Translations under genes and position numbers: made by a program
DNA from: BRHc4a sp049325055
GTDB lineage: Bacteria; Bacillota; Desulfotomaculia; Desulfotomaculales; Desulfocucumaceae
Direction of reading: 5' to 3'
DNA length: 32,443 bases
NCBI GenBank assembly: GCA_049325055.1
Contig: JBMOPB010000101.1
Location: 1 to 32,443, forward strand
Notes under the pieces: model-generated
The model's database searches: none
What the model was told of the DNA's origin: nothing
Seen by the model: the letters and a program-made list of their open reading frames with translations, nothing else
Shown: positions 24,020-31,087 of the stretch, piece by piece
Position numbering within the stretch: the stretch's first letter is position 1
How the letters are laid out: every line of letters begins with the position of its first letter

Positions 24020-25283
24020 TAACAAAATGCTTAGCCAGGAAGAGATAGATGCCCTGCTCAAGGCCTCTTCAGGTGATAGTGATAGCGTGGAGGATCCCGC
24101 CCAGGAGTTCGCGGCTGCGCAGGAGGAAGGGTTTGCAGCACCGGAAACGGATTCCGGGGCCGTACTTGACCAGGGCGAAATGGATGCTCTGGGGGAGATA
24201 GGAAATATATCGATGGGTTCGGCTGCCACCACCCTATCGGAGCTTCTCCGCCAAAAGGTCAACATAACCAGCCCAAAGGTAAAACTTGTTACACAGACTG
24301 AATTGTTCGAGGCCTTCCAGGTTCCATACATTATCATTCAGGTGGAATTCAAGGCTGGTCTGGACGGTTTTAATATACTTGTCATAAGGCTTAAAGACGC
24401 CATGATCATGTCCAATCTCATGATGGGCGGAGACGGAGTGGTGGAAACAGAGGAAATCAGCGAGATTGAGATAAGTGCCGCATCCGAGGCCATGAATCAG
24501 ATGATAGGTACGGCCTCAACGTCCCTTGCCACCCTTTTTGGAAGGCCGGTCAATATCTCGCCGCCCATTTCCACTGTCTGGAGCAGCGATGAGAAGGCCA
24601 ATTTCAGGCTTCCTATCGGTGACACTGTGGTTGTGGTATCATTTGAGATGAAAATAGGTGACCTGCTTGACACCGAGATAATGCAGGTTTTGAGTATAAA
24701 TACCGCAAAGCGGGAGGCCGCCCTTTTATGGAATAACCTTATGGGATTACCGCTGCCGGAAGGGGAGGAGACACAACCGCCCGGCCTTATGGAAACCCAT
24801 GCGCCGGATAAGGATGAACCATGGCTTTCAGAGGAGATCTGGCAGGAGGACAGTGCGGGCAATAACAAACCTTTACAGGATATAGAGCCCACTTCCGACA
24901 CCAAGTGGTCAGCCCCCGGTTCGGGACAGAGTCTGTCTATGGATACCGGGAGCCCAATTTCTCATTCCGCGCCGGCCCAGGTTTCAAATGTTGCCTTCCC
25001 GGCGCTCTCACAGTTTGAACAGAAGAAGCTTGAGCTTCTCCTGGATGTGCCGCTTAGAGTCAGCGTTGTCCTTGGCCGCACCAAGAGGCCCATCAAGGAG
25101 GTGCTCAACCTGACGCCGGGAGCCATTGTGGAGCTTAATTCACTGGTTGACGAACCGGTGGAGGTGCTGGTTAACGGTACCCTGGTGGCCAGGGGTGAGG
25201 TTGTGGTGGTTAACGAGAATTTCGGGGTCAGGATAACCAACATAATAAGCCCCGAGGAGAGGCTGAAACAGCTGAAGGAATAA
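24012..25283 (+). CDS. fliY: Flagellar motor switch phosphatase FliY (CheC-like plus FliN domain)
   Basis: FliY is the Gram-positive switch protein that also dephosphorylates CheY-P. The 423-residue product has an N-terminal CheY-binding-type motif (MLSQEEIDALLKA), two CheC-type active-site repeats (MDALGEIGNISMGSAATTL and IEISAASEAMNQMIGTAS), a Pro/Ser-rich linker (about residues 245-335) and a C-terminal SpoA domain (RVSVVLGRTKRPIKEVLNLT, then NENFGVRITNII). It overlaps fliM by 8 bases. It closes the flagellar cluster and is followed by convergent terminators. Confidence 0.95.
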   Translation: MADNKMLSQEEIDALLKASSGDSDSVEDPAQEFAAAQEEGFAAPETDSGAVLDQGEMDALGEIGNISMGSAATTLSELLRQKVNITSPKVKLVTQTELFEAFQVPYIIIQVEFKAGLDGFNILVIRLKDAMIMSNLMMGGDGVVETEEISEIEISAASEAMNQMIGTASTSLATLFGRPVNISPPISTVWSSDEKANFRLPIGDTVVVVSFEMKIGDLLDTEIMQVLSINTAKREAALLWNNLMGLPLPEGEETQPPGLMETHAPDKDEPWLSEEIWQEDSAGNNKPLQDIEPTSDTKWSAPGSGQSLSMDTGSPISHSAPAQVSNVAFPALSQFEQKKLELLLDVPLRVSVVLGRTKRPIKEVLNLTPGAIVELNSLVDEPVEVLVNGTLVARGEVVVVNENFGVRITNIISPEERLKQLKE

Positions 25284-25300
25284 AAAGTGCCGCGCGGCAC
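25282..25300 (-). terminator. Leftward terminator next to the fliY stop
   Basis: GTGCCGCGCGGCAC (25287-25300) is a perfect palindrome. Read leftward it is followed by TTTTTATT, a compact intrinsic-terminator layout. It would stop leftward transcripts from the DUF1015 gene before they run antisense into fliY. Confidence 0.55.
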
Positions 25301-25353
25301 CCGAGAATTCAGAATTCAGAATCCAGGAGCCGGAATCGGGAATCCGGAATAAG

Positions 25354-25384
25354 AAAAAACTGCGTGGCCTAAAGCTAACGCAGT
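25354..25384 (-). terminator. Leftward terminator of the DUF1015 gene
   Basis: ACTGCGT (25359-25365) pairs with ACGCAGT (25378-25384). On the - strand the stem is followed by six T (the A-run 25354-25359). It lies about 130 bases after the stop of the DUF1015 gene. On the + strand only ATTTCT follows, so it would work mainly leftward. Confidence 0.6.
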
Positions 25385-25429
25385 ATTTCTATCTCAGGTT
25401 AAAGCATTCATGGATATTCCCTGTAATAC

Positions 25430-25458
25430 TCCGGGAAACAGGGCTTTTCCCGGATTTT
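25430..25458 (+). terminator. Rightward hairpin terminator downstream of fliY
   Basis: TCCGGGAA (25430-25437) pairs perfectly with TTCCCGGA (25447-25454), followed by TTTTC. It lies about 150 bases after the fliY stop and is a plausible, though short-tailed, end for the flagellar transcript. Confidence 0.5.
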
Positions 25459-25510
25459 CACCTGCTGACTAATGACTACTGGATTCTGACCCCGGGGCAG
25501 TGCCTATAAG

Positions 25511-26857
25511 CTAGTCGAGGCTATTGATAACCAGTCCTGTTATCAGCTTGGGATAAAAGTAAGTGCTTTTCTGGGGCATTTTTTCTCCGTTTCCGGCAAC
25601 GTTGGTTACTTCCTCCACCAGGGTGGGGTTCATGAAAAATGCAGCCTGGAACTCGCCCCTGTCCACCGCGGCAAGGGCCCCTTCCTCCTCCCGGCTGTAT
25701 GTGATGTGATCTCCGCGGGCCCTCAGCTCTTCCCCGATACCCAGATATTTCTCAAGAATAAGGCTGTGCAGTACAGAAACATCCAGACCCTGCCAGGCGG
25801 GCGATTTCCCCTGCTGCATAAGGCTTCCCAGTTCATTTTCATTCTTCAGAGAGGCCAGATAAAGCCTGCCTCCAAGGTAAATACCGAATGCGTGCCGGTG
25901 AAGGAGCCGGCCGGAAGGGTCCAGGCCCCGCCTTGACAGCTCAGCCAGGAATTCTTTAAAATCATCCCTTCCAGAAACAGGAGGATATTCTTCAAGTAGA
26001 AAATTCTCCTGAATCCTTGTGGGAAGCGCGGCTATATCGTTTTCCCCCGCGTTTTTTACCAGCCTGTGTGTGGGAAGTACCACCAGCCCTGGGTCGTAAA
26101 GATTCACCAGTGTCATCATAACGTAATTATAAGCCGGGTCAGGATTTCCTGAAGGTGATGGATCGGCTTTTTCACGTTCAGCCCGATAGTTCAGAGCTGT
26201 TTCGTAGCGGTGGTGGCCGTCGGCGATAAAAATGCGCTTGTCCGCCATCAACTGTTTAACGCGTTCTATGGCGGCGGTGTCCACTACCACCCAGAGACGG
26301 TGCATTTCACCGTTTTCATCGGTGAAAGAGGCGTCCGGCAGCCTTTTGGAAACTTCCCTCAGCGTTGCGGTCACGGCGGATTCCGGGTCTGCGTAAAGGC
26401 TGAAAATAGGGCTGAAATTGGCTGAGCAGGCCCTCATCAGAGAAAGGCGGTCTGCCTTGTGCTTGGGCAGGGTTTCCTCGTGGGGCAGCACTATGCCCTT
26501 TTCGTATGGCTCCAGCTTTACAGCGCAGATAAAGCCGGTGCGAATTTTCCTCTCTCCGTCAACGGTGAATTTCTGCTCGTACAGGTAAAGGGCGGGCTCG
26601 TTTTCAGGATCAAGCACATTTTCATTAATCCATTTGTTAAAATCGGCGGCGGCCCTTGTGTAGCGGTTGTTGTTATCGCCGTCATCGGGGTATGTTTTTC
26701 CGTACTCAAGTCTTATTATATTGTATGGATGCTTTTGATAGTAACGCTCCTGGGCTGCCGGGTCAATGACATCATAAGGGGGGGTTACCACATCGGCAAG
26801 ATTTTCTACGGATTCGGGATTGTAGCGAAGTCCTCTGAACGGATTGATTGTTGCCAT
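25511..26857 (-). CDS. DUF1015-family protein, function not established
   Basis: The 448-residue product opens ATINPFRGLRYNPE (after the initial Met) and contains VVTPPYDVI (residues 23-31) and IFIADGHHRYETALNYR (from about residue 209). I associate these motifs with the widespread DUF1015 family. The DGHHR stretch resembles the GxHR motif of ParB/sulfiredoxin-fold proteins, some of which are nucleotide-dependent serine kinases, but no activity can be assigned here. No signal peptide or membrane helix is seen. AGGAGG precedes the ATG and a promoter lies about 70-95 bases upstream. It is convergent with fliY. Confidence 0.85.
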   Translation of the reverse strand: MATINPFRGLRYNPESVENLADVVTPPYDVIDPAAQERYYQKHPYNIIRLEYGKTYPDDGDNNNRYTRAAADFNKWINENVLDPENEPALYLYEQKFTVDGERKIRTGFICAVKLEPYEKGIVLPHEETLPKHKADRLSLMRACSANFSPIFSLYADPESAVTATLREVSKRLPDASFTDENGEMHRLWVVVDTAAIERVKQLMADKRIFIADGHHRYETALNYRAEREKADPSPSGNPDPAYNYVMMTLVNLYDPGLVVLPTHRLVKNAGENDIAALPTRIQENFLLEEYPPVSGRDDFKEFLAELSRRGLDPSGRLLHRHAFGIYLGGRLYLASLKNENELGSLMQQGKSPAWQGLDVSVLHSLILEKYLGIGEELRARGDHITYSREEEGALAAVDRGEFQAAFFMNPTLVEEVTNVAGNGEKMPQKSTYFYPKLITGLVINSLD

Positions 26858-26926
26858 GTAATTGCCTCCTGAGATTAAAAAGCTTCGAAAAACGGCTGAT
26901 GCCTTGATTTTGCCTGTCCTTGATCG

Positions 26927-26955
26927 ATTGTAATATAACCGGGATAAAAACTCAA
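26927..26955 (-). promoter_or_regulatory. Sigma-A-type promoter of the DUF1015 gene
   Basis: Read on the - strand, TTGAGT (26950-26955) is followed after 17 bases by TACAAT (26927-26932). It lies in the non-coding gap after the MazG-like gene and about 70 bases before the DUF1015 start, in the right orientation. Confidence 0.55.
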
Positions 26956-26982
26956 CAGTGGTAAATGCAGTTAAAGTGCCGG

Positions 26983-27303
26983 CTAGTTTTCCTTTCTGGT
27001 CCAGCGGTTGCTGTCCCGGTAGCGGTATTTCGCCATAACCCTTTTGAACGCGTCCTCCAAGTCGATGTTAAGAGAATTGGCGTAGCATATAACTATGAAA
27101 AGAATGTCAGCCAGTTCCAGGGCCAGATCACCCATGGGTTCCTCGGGCTTCTTGGTTTTTTCTCCAAACTGGTGGTTTATTTCCCTGGACAGTTCGCCCA
27201 CCTCTTCTATAAGACGGGCAAGCATGCTCAAGGGGCTCCAGTAGCCCTCTTCAAATTGTCCTATCCACGCGTCAACCTCTTTCTGCATCTCCTTTATATC
27301 CAT
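26983..27303 (-). CDS. MazG-like nucleotide pyrophosphohydrolase
   Basis: The 106-residue product is a compact all-alpha MazG-type NTP pyrophosphatase. MLARLIEEVGELSREINHQF carries the EExxE metal-binding motif, and LALELADILFIVICYANSL carries the ExxD motif. Such enzymes hydrolyse non-canonical or excess NTPs. The start is the second of two adjacent ATGs (27303), with GGAGGG 5 bases upstream; an ORF start at 27390 would add 29 unrelated residues. It precedes the DUF1015 gene on the same strand, but that gene has its own promoter. Confidence 0.88.
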   Translation of the reverse strand: MDIKEMQKEVDAWIGQFEEGYWSPLSMLARLIEEVGELSREINHQFGEKTKKPEEPMGDLALELADILFIVICYANSLNIDLEDAFKRVMAKYRYRDSNRWTRKEN

Positions 27304-27383
27304 CATTTCCCTCCAAGAACTCGATTCATGAATAATTTTACTCTTTTTTGCCACCGGCACGCAAGTGCCGAAACAAAAGGCGT

Positions 27384-27412
27384 TTGACATAAGTTACCAT
27401 GACATAATTAAT
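27384..27412 (+). promoter_or_regulatory. Possible promoter of the LolA/LppX-like gene
   Basis: A perfect TTGACA at 27384-27389 is followed after 17 bases by ATTAAT (27407-27412), within very AT-rich DNA. The -10 match is imperfect, and other nearby AT hexamers could serve. It lies about 50 bases upstream of the ATG at 27462. Confidence 0.45.
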
Positions 27413-27461
27413 ATATATGTAAAGTATATATTTGGTATACGGGAACGGGGGTGTTGAGAAA

Positions 27462-28175
27462 ATGATGTGGCCGCGATGGTACGTGATGAACCGCAGGCGC
27501 TTTTTGCCCACCGCCGTTGCGGTGGTTGTGATGCTTCTTTTTCTGTGGTGGGTGGCGTCATTTTTCAGCGGTTTCACCGGGTCTGAAAAAGATCTGTTTG
27601 ATAAGGCACTGGCCAATACAATGAATTGTTCCAGCTACAGGTACAGTGTTGAGGTAAAGCAGGGGGGCAGGGACACTATAACCCTGGTTGAAGGGGCGCG
27701 GGTAAAGCCGAACAGGGTCCATATAAAAGGTGCGATGCAGAAGTCCCAGATGGAATTTATACAAATTGACGACAATACCTATATGAAGGACCCATGGTCG
27801 GACAGGTGGTTTACTCTGAAGGGAAACCTGGTGGCTCAGTCCGAGCTGTTCATAACCGAGTTTAACCCACTGGGGCTGCTTAATTTCAAAGATGTGCCCA
27901 TAATCAGCAAAAGCGGAACCGAAAGGGTGGGCGGGGTGAAGGCCGTTGTGCTTGAAATGAAGCCAAACGTGGCAAACCCGTTCCTGGAGCTGAAATACAC
28001 TGACTTTAAATTCAGGGTCTGGGTGGACCCCGATGAAAAGCTTATCAGGAGGGCTTACATGCAGGCTTACATTCCGGGAGGGGCTGAGGGTCTGGTGGTT
28101 GACACCAGGTTCTGGGATTTCAATGAGAATATAAAAATAACCCCGCCCCAGGAAAAAAGTATTGAAAAGCAATAA
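27462..28175 (+). CDS. Membrane-anchored LolA/LppX-like protein, function unknown
   Basis: The 237-residue product has a basic start, one hydrophobic helix (about residues 14-36, AVAVVVMLLFLWWVASFF) and then an external beta-rich domain. The pattern SSYRYSVEVKQGG, then DNTYMKDPWSDRWFTL and KLIRRAYMQAYIPG, resembles lipoprotein carrier-fold (LolA/LppX/DUF6612-like) proteins. There is no lipobox Cys, so it is probably a signal-anchored protein. ATG 27462 is preferred over TTG 27432, though its GGGG ribosome site is weak; ATG 27465 is also possible. Its gap to hpt holds a terminator. Confidence 0.65.
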   Translation: MMWPRWYVMNRRRFLPTAVAVVVMLLFLWWVASFFSGFTGSEKDLFDKALANTMNCSSYRYSVEVKQGGRDTITLVEGARVKPNRVHIKGAMQKSQMEFIQIDDNTYMKDPWSDRWFTLKGNLVAQSELFITEFNPLGLLNFKDVPIISKSGTERVGGVKAVVLEMKPNVANPFLELKYTDFKFRVWVDPDEKLIRRAYMQAYIPGGAEGLVVDTRFWDFNENIKITPPQEKSIEKQ

Positions 28176-28207
28176 AATATACCAATACCGGATTAAAATA
28201 CTGTCGG

Positions 28208-28449
28208 AATGCAGTAGTTAGTCAGTAGTCAGAATACAGAATGGCCTGGGCATTACTTTGATGTGGTTTATAAGGACATGTGACACGTTAAAGCGTTAAA
28301 GTGTCGGCATTTCTGTGCAATCCTGGTCATCTCCGGTTTTGATCCCTGGTCGCTCTATGGCCGGTGGAGTTGGTTTCCTCCAGCTTGAGGCCGCTTTTAA
28401 AGCAGGCTGTCACTATTCTGGATTCTGACTCCTGAATTCTGGATTCCAG
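28208..28449. repeat. Heptamer repeat locus E (before hpt), inverted ends
   Basis: The left arm (28208-28244) has AATGCAG, then TAGTCAG, TAGTCAG, AATACAG, AATGG. The right arm (28411-28449) has CTG at 28418, 28425, 28432 and 28439, exact 7-bp steps in inverted orientation. The core of about 165 bp has no credible ORF but includes the direct repeat CGTTAAAG-CGTTAAAG. This is the longest member in the window. Its right edge runs into the terminator hairpin. Confidence 0.8.
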
Positions 28450-28484
28450 CCAGCCCGGCAGGGCGGCTATTTTATTTTTTTTTG
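28448..28484 (+). terminator. Rho-independent terminator upstream of hpt
   Basis: AGCC-A-GCCC, loop GGCA, GGGC-GGCT (28448-28468) forms a GC-rich stem with one bulged A. It is followed by ATTTTATTTTTTTTT. It probably ends the transcript of the LolA/LppX-like gene and insulates hpt. Confidence 0.75.
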
Positions 28485-28510
28485 TTGTATTAAAGCTTAT
28501 TTTTTATTAT
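28482..28510 (+). promoter_or_regulatory. Sigma-A-type promoter of hpt-guaA
   Basis: TTGTTG (28482-28487) and TATTAT (28505-28510) are separated by exactly 17 bases, about 60 bases before the hpt start and directly after the terminator T-run. I found no purine-riboswitch core in the leader. Confidence 0.55.
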
Positions 28511-28569
28511 GTTATATAGGTAAACATAGATCGGACAAGGATCGACTATAAATACCGGAGGTGTTCGAC

Positions 28570-29112
28570 TTGCATTCCGACTTGAGAGAAATGCTGCTGA
28601 CCGAAGAAGAGATAGCAGCGAAGGTAAAGGAACTGGCCGGGAGGATTTCTGAAGACTACAACGGAAAAAGTATTCTGATGGTTGGCATACTTAAAGGGGC
28701 GGTTATTTTTCTGGCCGACCTGGTAAGGAATATCACGGTGCCGGTGAATATAGATTTTATAGCCGTGTCAAGCTACGGAAAGGCCAGCGAATCTTCCGGC
28801 GTGGTCCAGATATTAAAGGACCTGGACCAGAGCATAGAAGGAAGGCACGTCATTGTGGTGGAAGACATTGTGGATACAGGCCTTACGCTGAAATACCTGC
28901 TGGAAAACCTGAGCACAAGGAAGCCCGCCAGCCTTAAAATATGTACGTTGCTGGACAAACCCAGCCGCAGAAAAACAGATGTGGCACCGGATTACAACGG
29001 ATTTACCATTCCGGACGAGTTTGTGGTGGGGTACGGACTGGACTACTCCGAAAAATATAGAAACTTAAAGGGGATAGGAGTTCTTAAGAGGGAAATATAC
29101 TCAAAAGGTTAG
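28570..29112 (+). CDS. hpt: Hypoxanthine phosphoribosyltransferase
   Basis: This salvage enzyme makes IMP or GMP from hypoxanthine or guanine and PRPP. The 180-residue product has the PRPP loop VIVVEDIVDTGLTL (acidic pair at residues 98-99), the LKGAVIF motif and a C-terminal VVGYGLDYSEKYRNL. TTG 28570 is chosen because GGAGGTG lies at 28557-28563 with 6-base spacing; the GTG at 28561 is inside that site. guaA follows after 15 bases, forming a small purine operon. Confidence 0.93.
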   Translation: MHSDLREMLLTEEEIAAKVKELAGRISEDYNGKSILMVGILKGAVIFLADLVRNITVPVNIDFIAVSSYGKASESSGVVQILKDLDQSIEGRHVIVVEDIVDTGLTLKYLLENLSTRKPASLKICTLLDKPSRRKTDVAPDYNGFTIPDEFVVGYGLDYSEKYRNLKGIGVLKREIYSKG

Positions 29113-29127
29113 CGGAGGTAAACGCAA

Positions 29128-30669
29128 GTGAGCGAAATAAGACAGGAAATGGTTATAGTACTGGATTTCGGGGGGCAGTACAGCCAGTTAATCGCCAGAC
29201 GCATACGGGAACTCAATGTTTTCTGCGAGATGCTTCCATATAACACAGCGCTGGAGGAAATCACCGCCAAAAAGCCCATGGGCATTGTGTTTTCAGGAGG
29301 GCCTTCCAGTGTGTACCAGGAGGGGGCCCCGTCATGCGATCCGGGAATATATAACCTGGGCATTCCCATTCTGGGAATTTGTTACGGTATGCAGTTAATG
29401 GCCCAGCAGCTTGGAGGGCAGGTGGCCAGGGCCGAATTGAGGGAGTATGGAAAGACTGATCTTGTTGTCAGAGGCGGTGACCAGTTGCTGTGCTGCATGG
29501 AGAGCAGAGAGCAGTGCTGGATGAGTCACGGGGACAGAGTTGATTTGCCTCCACCAGGCTTTGTGGTTACGGCCAGTACTGAGCTTTCACCTGTTGCGGC
29601 TATGGCCGACTATTCAAGAAAACTGTTTGCGGTGCAATTTCATCCCGAAGTGGTGCACACGCCCAAGGGGCAGGACGTGATCAGGCAGTTTCTCTATCAG
29701 ATCTGCGGCTGCACCGGAAATTGGAACATGGAATCTTTCATCGAACACTCGGTGGCTGAGATAAGGGAAAGGGTCGGTGATGGCCAGGTATTGTGCGCCC
29801 TGAGCGGAGGGGTGGACTCCTCGGTGGCCGCTGTGCTGGTAAACCGCGCCGTGAGAGAAAAACTGACCTGTGTATTTGTCAACCACGGTCTTCTCAGGAA
29901 GGGAGAGGCCGAGAAGGTGGTTGAGACTTTCCGGGAAAAGTTTAACATGCGACTTGTATATGTCGATGCCTCAAGTCGCTTCCTCGGGAAGTTGGCCGGG
30001 GTGACAGACCCGGAAAGAAAGAGAAAGATAATAGGCGAGGAATTTATAAGGGTATTCGAGGAAGAGGCGGCCAAGCTGGGTAAAATAGACTTTCTTGTGC
30101 AGGGCACCCTCTACCCGGACGTGGTTGAAAGCGGCACCAAGACCGCTGCCGTGATAAAATCCCACCACAATGTGGGAGGGCTGCCGGAGAAAATGCAGTT
30201 TGCCCTGGTGGAACCGCTGCGCTGGCTTTTCAAGGATGAGGTCAGGGTGCTGGGAAATGAGCTTGGCATGCCCGACGAGGTTGTCTGGAGGCAGCCGTTC
30301 CCCGGCCCGGGGCTGGCCGTCCGCATCATCGGGGAAATAACCGGGGAAAAACTGGCCGTATTGAGGGAAGCCGACCATATCGTCACCACCGAGATTGAAA
30401 AAGCCGGCCTGGGAAGGGAGATCTGGCAGTATTTCGCGGTTTTGACCGGCCTTAAGAGCGTTGGGGTCATGGGCGACGAGCGCACTTACTGGCACACCGT
30501 GGCCGTCAGGGCGGTGCTTAGCCACGACGGTATGACTGCCGACTGGGCACGAATCCCTCACGAGGTGCTGGAGAAGATTTCCAACCGTATAGTCAACGAG
30601 GTTAAGGGCATTAACAGGGTTGTTTACGATATAACCTCAAAGCCCCCCTCCACCATTGAGTGGGAGTAG
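29128..30669 (+). CDS. guaA: GMP synthase (glutamine-hydrolysing)
   Basis: GuaA converts XMP to GMP using ATP and glutamine. The 513-residue protein is full length. The class I amidotransferase domain has VLDFGGQYSQLIARRIRE, the nucleophile Cys85 in GICYGMQLM, and VQFHPEV. The ATP-pyrophosphatase domain has the P-loop LSGGVDSSVAAVLV, and the C-terminal dimerisation domain ends DITSKPPSTIEWE. The start is GTG with GGAGGT upstream. It forms an operon with hpt and has a terminator hairpin about 60 bases after the stop. Confidence 0.98.
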   Translation: MSEIRQEMVIVLDFGGQYSQLIARRIRELNVFCEMLPYNTALEEITAKKPMGIVFSGGPSSVYQEGAPSCDPGIYNLGIPILGICYGMQLMAQQLGGQVARAELREYGKTDLVVRGGDQLLCCMESREQCWMSHGDRVDLPPPGFVVTASTELSPVAAMADYSRKLFAVQFHPEVVHTPKGQDVIRQFLYQICGCTGNWNMESFIEHSVAEIRERVGDGQVLCALSGGVDSSVAAVLVNRAVREKLTCVFVNHGLLRKGEAEKVVETFREKFNMRLVYVDASSRFLGKLAGVTDPERKRKIIGEEFIRVFEEEAAKLGKIDFLVQGTLYPDVVESGTKTAAVIKSHHNVGGLPEKMQFALVEPLRWLFKDEVRVLGNELGMPDEVVWRQPFPGPGLAVRIIGEITGEKLAVLREADHIVTTEIEKAGLGREIWQYFAVLTGLKSVGVMGDERTYWHTVAVRAVLSHDGMTADWARIPHEVLEKISNRIVNEVKGINRVVYDITSKPPSTIEWE

Positions 30670-30728
30670 GGATTGGGAAGATGTAAAATCCATAAGCGAT
30701 AAGGGCTTCACACTGGGGCTTAAATATG

Positions 30729-30776
30729 AGGGGTTTAAGATTTCCAGGTTAACTTAGGGATTTCTTAAACCCCTTT
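30729..30776 (+). terminator. Terminator hairpin downstream of guaA
   Basis: AGGGGTTTAAGA (30729-30740) pairs perfectly with TCTTAAACCCCT (30763-30774) around a 22-base loop, followed by TTGTCT. The T-run is short, but the 12-bp stem is strong. The rest of the 418-base gap before the chemoreceptor gene holds no gene I can support. Confidence 0.65.
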
Positions 30777-31087
30777 GTCTCGGAAAAAATTAATCCTGGC
30801 CGGTTTTGCTGTACTTATTTTTGAATTTTTCATAATTCTCCTTTCCATAATGAGGGGGCAGATGACAGATCACAGCCTTGAGAATTACATACAGCCTCAC
30901 GGAGGCTCCGGAAAAGATTTCGGGCCGTATGGTCAGCAAGGTTAAAGGCAGGCGGAAAACATCGTAATATGCAGAAATATTTTTAATTAAAGGAATTGAT
31001 CGGCAAGTGTCGAATACTTAATAGGGAAGGGTAATTCTTTCATTATCTGACGGAAAAGCCAGGTTTTCAGAAAAAAGGGTGTGTGAA

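Larger units (their letters stand above)
25306..25492. repeat. Heptamer repeat locus D (after fliY), inverted ends
   Basis: The left arm reads AATTCAG, AATTCAG, AATCCAG, GAGCCGG, AATCGGG, AATCCGG (25306-25347), six units in exact 7-bp register. The right arm reads CTGACTA, ATGACTA, CTGGATT, CTGACCC (25465-25492), the inverted form. The core contains two hairpins that look like terminators, one for each strand. The element fills the convergent gap between fliY and the DUF1015 gene, which holds no coding sequence. Confidence 0.8.

Noticed and set aside
27558..28172. 204-codon - strand ORF opposite the LolA/LppX-like gene
   Set aside because: The + strand frame has a promoter, a signal anchor and a terminator; the - strand frame has none of these.
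28511..28569. Purine riboswitch in the hpt leader
   Set aside because: The leader after the promoter is under 60 bases and lacks the conserved three-way-junction elements.
29971..30561. 196-codon - strand ORF opposite guaA
   Set aside because: Shadow of the highly conserved GMP synthase frame.
30850..30945. 31-codon ORF in the guaA-chemoreceptor gap
   Set aside because: It has no ribosome site and no recognisable sequence; chance occurrence is likely.
30670..31087. Cyclic-di-GMP (GEMM) riboswitch or sigma-28 promoter before the chemoreceptor
   Set aside because: An AAAGGC stretch and a TAAA motif are present, but the GACGCAAAGC core and a credible GCCGATAA box at correct spacing are not.
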